Shown one piece after another: positions 55,634 to 64,000 of a stretch of 64,000 nucleotides of DNA. A model generated the notes under the pieces. It was not told where the DNA came from. It worked only from the letters and a program-made list of their open reading frames with translations, and searched no databases. Position numbers and translations under genes: made by a program. Numbering within the stretch: position 1 is the stretch's first letter; each line of letters starts with the position of its first letter. This DNA is from Balanoglossus misakiensis (lineage: Eukaryota > Hemichordata), in contig CM082597.2 in the NCBI GenBank assembly GCA_040954595.2, forward strand, positions 7,998,001-8,062,000, written 5' to 3'.

Positions 55634-55766
55634 CAATCATCATTATCATCATCATCATCATCATCATCATCTTCATCATCATCATCTTCATCATCTTCAT
55701 CACAATCATCATTATCATCATTATCATCATTATCATCATCATCATCATCTTCATCATCTTCATCAC

Positions 55767-55797
<31 letters not shown>

Positions 55798-55815
55798 TTC
55801 ATCATTATCATCATC

Positions 55816-55859
<44 letters not shown>

Positions 55860-55963
55860 TTCATCATCATCATCATCATTCCATCCTCTTCATCATTCCA
55901 TCATCCTCTTCATCATTCAATCATCATCTTCATCATCATCAACATCATCATCATCATCATCAT

Positions 55964-56018
<55 letters not shown>

Positions 56019-56101
56019 CTCATTACCACTCACCGCACACATCACACAACCGCACACACGGCACACATCAAACAAACCACACTCATTCACACACACACAC
56101 A

Positions 56102-56139
<38 letters not shown>

Positions 56140-56169
56140 TTCCATCATTATCATCAATCCATCACCATC

Positions 56170-56200
<31 letters not shown>

Positions 56201-56324
56201 CAATCATCATTATCATCATCATCATCATCTTCATCATCATCATCTTCATCATCTTCATCACAATCATCATTATCATCATCATCATCATCATCTTCATCAT
56301 TATCATCTTCATCATCTTCATCAC

Positions 56325-56373
<49 letters not shown>

Positions 56374-56391
56374 TTCATCATTATCATCATC

Positions 56392-56426
<35 letters not shown>

Positions 56427-56476
56427 TTTCAACATCATCATCATCATTCCATCCTCTTCATCATTCCATCATCATC

Positions 56477-56531
<55 letters not shown>

Positions 56532-56610
56532 CTCATTACCACTCACCGCACACATCACACAACCACACACACCGCATACATCAAACAAACCACACTCATT
56601 CGCACACACA

Positions 56611-56654
<44 letters not shown>

Positions 56655-56974
56655 TTTCATCATCATCATCATTCCATCATCATCTTCATCATCATCATCA
56701 TCATCATCACAATCATCATTATCATCATCATCATCATCTTCATCATTATAATCATCTTCATCATCATCATCATCATCATCATTTTCATCATCATCATCAT
56801 CATTCAATCCTCTTCATCATTCCATCATCATCTTCATCATCATCAACATCATCATCATCTTCATCATTCCATCATCATCATCATCATCATCATCACTCAT
56901 TACCACTCACCGCACACATCACACAACCGCACACACCGCACACATCAAACAAACCACACTCATTCGCACACACA

Positions 56975-57018
<44 letters not shown>

Positions 57019-57050
57019 TTTCATCATCATCATCATTCCATCATCATCTT

Positions 57051-57100
<50 letters not shown>

Positions 57101-57315
57101 CCACAATCATCATTATCATCATCATCATCATCTTCATCATCATCATTTTCATCATCTTCATCACAATCATCATCATCATCATCATCTTCATCATCATCAT
57201 CTTTATCATTCCATCATTATTTTCATCATCATCATCATTCCATCCTCTTCATCATTCCATCATCATCTTCATCATCATCATCATCATCATCACAATCATC
57301 ATCATCATCTTCATC

Positions 57316-57345
<30 letters not shown>
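49767..57345 (+). repeat. Satellite 1: TCA-triplet array with about 90-bp spacers in a 2.5-kb higher-order repeat
   Basis: Mostly (TCA)n with interruptions (CACAATCATCATTATC, CATTCCATCCTCTTCATC). Fourteen spacers starting CACTCATTACCACTC and running through CCGCACACATCACACAAC and CATTCGCACACAC begin at about 50433, 50991, 51563, 51856, 52650, 52975, 53486, 53993, 54363, 54912, 55272, 56017, 56530 and 56894. Variants of the spacer recur in the same order with a period near 2.5 kb. The + strand lacks stops in any frame of pure TCA, which explains the 2354-codon Ser/His/Ile open frame at 49687-56751. Confidence 0.97.
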
Positions 57346-57346
<1 letters not shown>

Positions 57347-57668
57347 CCTTACCTCCATACATACCTACAAACAAACCAAAAAACAAACAAACAAATCTTC
57401 ATCCATCATCATCACCATCATCTTAATCATCATCATCATCATCATCATTATCATCATCATCATCATCTATATCTCATTCATCTTCTTCATCTTCATCATC
57501 ATCACAATCATCATCACAATCATCATCATCACAATAATCATTATCATCATCATCATCATCTTCATCTTTATCATCATCACAATAATCATCATCTTCATTA
57601 TCATCATCACAATCTTCATCATCATCATAATAATCATCATCATCATCTTCATCATCATCTTCATCATC

Positions 57669-57704
<36 letters not shown>

Positions 57705-58696
57705 TTCATCATCATCATCATCATCTTTATTTTCTTCATCTTCTTCATCTTCATAATCATCACAATCATCATCACAATCATCATCATCACAATCATCATT
57801 ATCATCATCATCATTTTCATCATTATCATCTTCATCATCACAATCATCATCATCTTCATCTTCATCATCTTCATCACCTTACCTCCATACATACCTACAA
57901 ACAAACAAACAAACAAACAAACAAACAAACAAACAAACAAACAAACAAACAAACCTCCATCCATCATCATTATCATCTTCATCTTCATCATCTTCATCTT
58001 CATCATCATCATCATTCCATCATAATCTTCATCATCATCACAATCATCATCATCTTCATCTTCATCATCTTCATCACCTTACCTCCATACATACCTACAA
58101 ACAAACAAACCAACAAACCTCCATCATCATCATCATCATCATCATTTCATCAACATCATCACAATCATCATCATCATCTTCATCATTATCATCATCATCA
58201 TCTTTTTCTTCTTCTTCATTATCATCACAATCATCATATCATTAACTTCATCATCATCTTTATCATCATCTTTATCATCATCACCTATATCATCATCACA
58301 ATCATCATCTTCATCATCATCACAATCATCATCACAATCATCATCATCATCATCATCATCACAATCATCATCATTATCATCATCTACATCATCATCATCT
58401 TTATCATCATCTTCATCATCATCATCTTCATCATCATCTTCATCATCTTCATCACCTTACCTCCATACATACCTACAAACAAACAAACAAACAAACAAAC
58501 AAACAAACCTCCATCCATCATCATCTTCATCTTCATCTTCATCTTTATCATCTTCATCTTCATCTTCATCATCATCATCATTATCATCATCTTTATCTTC
58601 TTCATCTTTATCTTCATCATCATCACAATCATCATCATCACAATCATCATCATCACAAACATCATCATCATCTTCATCATCTTCATCATCATCATC

Positions 58697-58730
<34 letters not shown>

Positions 58731-58732
58731 CA

Positions 58733-58763
<31 letters not shown>

Positions 58764-58972
58764 TTATCATCATCTTCATTATCATCATCACAATCATCAT
58801 CATCATCATCATCATCATCACCTTACCTCCATACATACCTACAAACAAACCAACAAACAACCAAACAAACCTCCATCCATCATCATCAACATCATCATTA
58901 TCATCTTCATCATCATCATCATCATAATCATTTTCATCATCATCATCATCATCATTTCAACAACATCATCAC

Positions 58973-59009
<37 letters not shown>

Positions 59010-59416
59010 TTTATCTTCTTCATCTTCTTCATCTTCATTATTATCACAATCATCATCATCATCATCATCACAATCATCATCATTATCATCATCATCATCA
59101 TCATCATCATCTTTATCATCATCTCAATCATCATCTTCATCATCATCACAATCATCATCTACATCATCATCATCATTATCATCATCTTCATCATCATCTT
59201 CATCATCTTCATCACCTTACCTCCATACATACCTACAAACAAACAAACAAACAAACAAACCTCCATCCATCATCATCATCATCATCATCTTCATCTTCAT
59301 CATCTTCATCATCATCATCATTCCATCATAATCTTCATCATCATCACAATCATCATCATCTTCATCTTCATCATCTTCATCACCTTACCTCCATTCATAC
59401 CTACAAACAAACAAAC

Positions 59417-59461
<45 letters not shown>

Positions 59462-60207
59462 TTTCATCATCATCATCATCATTTCATCAACATCATCACA
59501 ATCATCATCATTATCATCATCATCATCATCATCTTTATCTTCTTCATCTTCTTCATCTTCTTTATTATCACAATCATCATCACAATCATCATCATCTTCA
59601 TCATCAACTTCATCATCATCTTCATCATCATCATCATCACCTTACCTCCATACATACCTACAAACAAACAAACAAACAAACAAACAAACCTCCATCCATC
59701 ATCATCTTCATCTTCATCATCTTCATCTTCATCATCATCATCGTCATCATCATCATCTTTATCTTCTTCATCTTCATCTTCATCATCATCACAATCATCA
59801 TCTTCATCATCATCACAATCATCATCTACATCATCATCATCTTCATCATCATCTTCATCATCTTCATCACCTTACCTCCATACATACCTACAAACAAACA
59901 AACAAACAAACAAACAAACAAACAAACAAACAAACAAACAAACAAACCTCCATCCATCATCATCATCATCTTCATTTTCATCTTCATCATCTTCATCATC
60001 ATCATCCCATCATAATCTTCATCATCATCACAATCATCATCATCTTCATCTTCATCATCTTCATCACCTTACCTCAATACATACCTACAAACAAACAAAC
60101 AAACAAACAAACAAACAAACAAACAAACCTCCATCATCATCATTATCATCATCATCATCATCATTTTCATCATCATCATTTCATCAACATCATCACAATC
60201 ATCATCT

Positions 60208-60238
<31 letters not shown>

Positions 60239-61464
60239 CATCAACTTCATCATCAACTTCATCATCAACTTCATCATCATCTTCATCATCATCATCACCT
60301 TACCTCCATACATACCTACAAACAAACAAACAAACAAACCTCCATCACCAACAATCATCATCATCATCTTCATCATCATCATCATCATCTTCTTCATCAT
60401 CATCATCTTCATCATCATCATCATAATCATCACCTTACCTCCATACCTATAAACAAACCAACCAACAAACAAACCTTCATCCATCATCTTCTTCATCTTC
60501 ATCATCATCACAATCATCATCATCATCACAATCATCATTATCATCATCATCATCCTCTTCATCATCATCTTCATCATCAACTTCATCATCATCTTCATCA
60601 TCAACATCACCTTACCTCCATACATACATACCTACAAACAAACAAACAAACAAACAAACAAACCTCCATCCATCATCATCATCTTCATTATAATCCTCAC
60701 AATCATCATCATCATCTTCATCATCTTCATCATCATCATCATCATCATCTTTATCTTCTTCATCTTCATCATCATCACAATCATCATCACAATCATCATC
60801 ATCACAATCATTATCATCATCATCATCCTCTTCATCATCATCTTCATCATCAACTTCATCATCATCTTCATCATCATCACCTTACCTCCATACATACCTA
60901 CAAACCAACCAACAAACAAACCTTCATCCATCATCATCATCTTCATCTTCTTCATCATCATCATCTTCATCTTTATCTTCATCATCATCACAATCATCAC
61001 CATCACAATCATTATCAACATCATCATCATCTTCATCATCATCATCACCTTACCTCCATACATACCTACAAACCAACCAACAAACAAACCTTCATCCATC
61101 ATCATCATCTTCATCTTCTCCATCATCATCATCATCTTCATCATCATCTTAATCATCATCATCTTAATCATCATCATCATCATCATCATCATAATCATCA
61201 CCTTACCTCCATACATACCTACAAACCAACCAACCAACCAACAAACAAACCATCATCATCATCATCTTTATCTTCTTCATCTTCTTCATCTTCATCATCA
61301 TCACAATCATCATTATCATCAACATAATCTTAATCATCATCATCTTTATCTTCTTCATCTTCTTCATCTTCATCATCATCACAATCATCATCACAATCAT
61401 CATCTTCACAATTATCATTATCATCAACATCATCTTCATCATCATCATCATCATCATCATCATC

Positions 61465-61500
<36 letters not shown>

Positions 61501-62105
61501 TTCATCTTCATCATCATCACAATCATCATCATCTTCATCATCATCATCACCTTACCTCCATACATACCTACAAACAAACCAACCAACAAACAAACCTTCA
61601 TCCATCATCATCATCTTTATCATCATCATCATCATCATCATCTTCATCTTTATCTATATCTTCAACATCATCACAATCATCATCTTCATTATCATCCTCA
61701 CAATCATCATCATCATCATCATCATTATCATCATCATTTTCATCATCATCATCATCAATCATCATCATCATAATCATCATCATCTTTATCTTCTTCATCT
61801 TCTTCATCTTCATCATCATCACAATCATCATCACAATCATCATCTTCATCATTATCATCTTCATCATCATCACAATCATCATCTTCATCATACATACCAA
61901 CAAACAAACAAACCAACAAACCAACAAACAAACAAACAAACAAACCTCTATCCATCCATCACAATCATCTTCATCATAATTATCATCACAATCAGTTTTA
62001 TCATCATCACCTTACCTCCATACATACCTTCAAACAAACAAACAAACATACCCCCATCATCATCATCATCATTATCACAATCATCATCATCACAATCATC
62101 ATCGT
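57346..62105 (+). repeat. Satellite 2: TCA-triplet array with CACCTTACCTCCATAC spacers and variable (AAAC)n
   Basis: Same triplet background but a different spacer: CACCTTACCTCCATACATAC, CTACAAAC, (AAAC)n of 2 to about 14 units, CCTCCATCCATCATC. About 18 copies, at roughly 57346, 57875, 58075, 58453, 58819, 59213, 59381, 59638, 59868, 60065, 60296, 60431, 60608, 60878, 61046, 61199, 61548 and 62008, plus a partial near 61890. Spacing is 130 to 530 bp. Some copies have CAACCAACCAAC instead. Confidence 0.97.
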
Positions 62106-62196
62106 CAACCAACCTCCATACATACAAACAAGCACCCCCCAAACACGCAAACTACCACACTCCTACAGACTACCATATTTCATACCCACTACAATA

Positions 62197-62235
62197 ATTC
62201 TACATTTAGATTCCATTCGAATCTAAATGTAGAAT
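62197..62235. repeat. Perfect hairpin, 17-bp arms, 5-base loop
   Basis: ATTCTACATTTAGATTC and its exact reverse complement flank CATTC. It lies between the end of satellite 2 and the LINE remnant. Confidence 0.9.
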
Positions 62236-62256
62236 GTTTTCAATTTTATCTTCACA

Positions 62257-62560
62257 GAAATATCTACAAGAACAAGGTTTTGAAGAAACTGGGTAAAGTT
62301 GACAGCGAGCTTTGTAACTTCTGTTCCGAATACCCTGATTCTATATTACATCGATTATGGTTTTGCTCAGTTGTGAAAGCTTTTTGGAGGGAATATTGTA
62401 TTTATTTGATGATTTTAACATTGATATACAACTTGAGGCCAAACAAAAAAGTATGTGCTGTTCCTATTACTTGGTTTACAGATACAGGGTAGTTGGCATA
62501 GGAAGGTTTTTGTACTGTGCAATATTGTTATATCTTTGGCCACTGTAGTGTAGAAGAATG
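62257..62560 (+). pseudogene. LINE (non-LTR retrotransposon) 3' remnant, reverse transcriptase C-terminal zinc motif
   Basis: Reads NKVLKKLGKVDSELCNFCSE, SILHRLWFCSVVKAFWRE. The pattern CxxC...H...C with LxxC..VxxFW is the zinc-binding region (zf-RVT type) found after the reverse transcriptase of many LINEs. The frame then shifts (YLFDDFNIDIQLEAKQK in another frame). Only the tail of the element is present. Confidence 0.7.
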
Positions 62561-63108
62561 ACGTCATAGTCGTTGTGCGTTTCGCACAATTTTCATATTT
62601 TTTGCATTTGAAATTGTTATTTTTACTTCCAGTTTAAGAAGCTCTAAAAAGTTTAGGATCGGCGGGCTTAAATTAGTATAGATATGGTACATCTACTTAT
62701 TCTTGCCAAAAATATATATGTTAGTCATTTTAAAAACCCTCAGAGACTTGTATGACACAATTACATGAACATGGTAACAGAAGTCGAATATTGTATTGCA
62801 TTGAAAAATGGAACACTTGAGAAACACCAGTGTAAATGCATCTGTTAAACAGATTTCAACTCCGCAGCCTTGCTTTCTTTTTCGTCCTAATCTCTATCCT
62901 TTGTCTTTTTTGTGTACCGTAGTTTTTTGATCTGTTTTATGTACTTATTTTGTTTTGCATTATTATTATTAAAATCCGTTGTTGATGAATATTGTCTTGT
63001 TTTCATTTACAGGTTCTGAACAATTTAGGTAGTCTAGTATCTAGCCATTTTCTGTCCGCTTTGCTTCCAAAACTACTTCTATCGTCATGCATGTCACTGG
63101 CCCTGCCT
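62561..63108. other. No gene recognised
   Basis: AT-rich sequence after the LINE tail. No motif seen. Confidence 0.4.
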
Positions 63109-63277
63109 CATACCCCTGAAGTGTTTCGGGCAATATTTACGGCTTCCATGTAGCTACAGTTGCCCAAATGTTTCTTATATTTTCATTATGTAGTATTCCA
63201 TGATAAATGTACGGGAAAAATGGGCAATTTTCGATGATGAAAAAGGGATAAACACGAGAAAAACTGGGGCTTTAAGG
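63109..63277 (+). repeat. Dispersed repeat, copy 2 (pair at 236-402)
   Basis: GGGCAATATTTACGGCTTCC, CATTATGTAGTATTCC and GTACGGGAAAAATGGGCAAT match the copy at the start of the window, same orientation. Confidence 0.75.
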
Positions 63278-64000
63278 AAATGCATTATACTCTGTGTGTG
63301 TGTCTCCATTGATATGCGTCACATTTATCAGCCCGTTGAAATAATCATCAGATGAATTTTTTGGTTAGATTGGAAATAATTTTACTTTCCAAACAATTTA
63401 AGCTCAGTCTCACTGATTACATAAAGCCATACAATACAGTCATACATTCGGAGATCACAAACGCAGCTTGTCTAGCTGCAGATGGGAAGTGTAGGCAGAA
63501 ATCGGAAAGAATATAACACTTCAATTTATGATCATCTCTAATGTGATAATTTCATTGGTCGACTTCCAAATACAGTGATATTTTTCATATGTTGAAGATA
63601 TCTGAACAGCTTTATCAAAACCTGTTGTGAAAATTAAAAAAAAACGACCATTTTGCAAGTGTTTACTCAAAATTCTACATATATTCTAATTAAAAATGGG
63701 GAAAAAGCGGGACCACGAAACCAGGTTGCAGGACGACTAAATTATTTTATTTACTGATATGGGGACAGAGTAGATTCAAAATGGATATACTCACCCCTGC
63801 TCGAAATGTGAAGAGACTCTTGGCTCTCTGTGAAAGCTAACAACAAACGCGTCAACATGCATTAATTATGATACTACTGGGGAGTTAATGATGACCTTTC
63901 ATCTAGGAGAGAAGTCCACAATGGAGGTTAATCAACCCCTACCCCGTGTGTAATTTTTTCATCAGAAAATGGTGAAAAGTTTGTTTGCATGTAATATTGA
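63278..64000. other. No gene recognised
   Basis: Unique-looking AT-rich sequence to the window end. No exon or RNA gene that I can support. Confidence 0.4.

Noticed and set aside
49687-56751. A 2354-codon open reading frame rich in Ser, His and Ile
   Set aside because: A TCA repeat has no stop in any + frame (TCA, CAT, ATC), so an open frame arises automatically. The peptide switches between poly-S, poly-H and poly-I wherever the repeat slips, and several overlapping frames are equally open. No gene signals are present.
49725-61955. Many minus-strand Met/Asp/Lys-rich ORFs across both satellites
   Set aside because: They are the complementary readings (ATG, GAT) of the same triplet repeat.
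49767-62105. CRISPR-like arrangement of repeats and spacers
   Set aside because: The conserved blocks are separated by low-complexity triplets of irregular length, not unique spacers of constant size, and the context is animal nuclear DNA.

Overview
The window reads as animal (metazoan) nuclear DNA. It has AT-rich sequence, short exons bounded by GT-AG introns, extracellular-matrix domains found in animals (VWC, VWD, C8, EGF), many short inverted-repeat transposons, and long simple-sequence satellites. An invertebrate with many MITEs is my best guess. I cannot name the phylum or species from the sequence alone.

Region 1, about 0.6-29.3 kb (+ strand), is one long run of exons for a secreted multidomain protein whose 5' end lies outside the window. 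Domain order as read: eight VWC domains, a VWD domain in two exons, part of a C8 domain, two EGF-like domains, a calcium-binding-type EGF, six more VWC domains, then two more EGF-like domains. VWC arrays plus VWD are known from BMP regulators such as kielin/chordin-like and crossveinless-2/BMPER proteins. The EGFs and the second VWC array make the architecture unusual. Exon structure is regular: phase-1 introns between domains and phase-0 introns inside each VWC. Two exons and their introns (about 1.3 kb) occur twice, at 2.9-4.2 kb and 20.4-21.7 kb, nearly identical, with one end on a MITE. The run carries lesions: two frameshifts in the second VWD exon, a TGA at a conserved cysteine in VWC12, an EGF exon without an AG acceptor, and no visible start of C8. 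It may be a decaying gene, a composite of two genes, or contain assembly errors.

Region 2, about 23.0-26.9 kb (- strand), sits inside a 7-kb intron of that gene. It is a degenerate transposon-like gene with a Cys-rich motif, an F-box-like segment, a coiled coil and an RGRP motif, followed by segments I recall from transposon-borne animal proteins. Several stops and frameshifts break it.

Region 3, 31.1-32.8 kb, holds glutamine-rich exon remnants (+). 33-46 kb is mostly gene-poor: an internally deleted PIF/Harbinger element between 263-bp inverted repeats (36.15-38.28 kb), a CpG-rich promoter-like patch (38.7 kb), an unidentified ORF exon (40.8 kb), and a 0.9-kb tandem repeat in nearly three copies (41.8-44.3 kb).

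Region 4, 47-62 kb, is satellite-rich. After a (TATG)n tract come two adjacent satellites on a TCA-triplet background. The first (49.8-57.3 kb) has 14 copies of a roughly 90-bp spacer in a higher-order repeat of about 2.5 kb. The second (57.3-62.1 kb) has about 18 copies of a different spacer with a variable (AAAC)n tract. The 2354-codon open frame here is a product of the repeat, not a gene. A LINE 3' remnant and a dispersed repeat follow.
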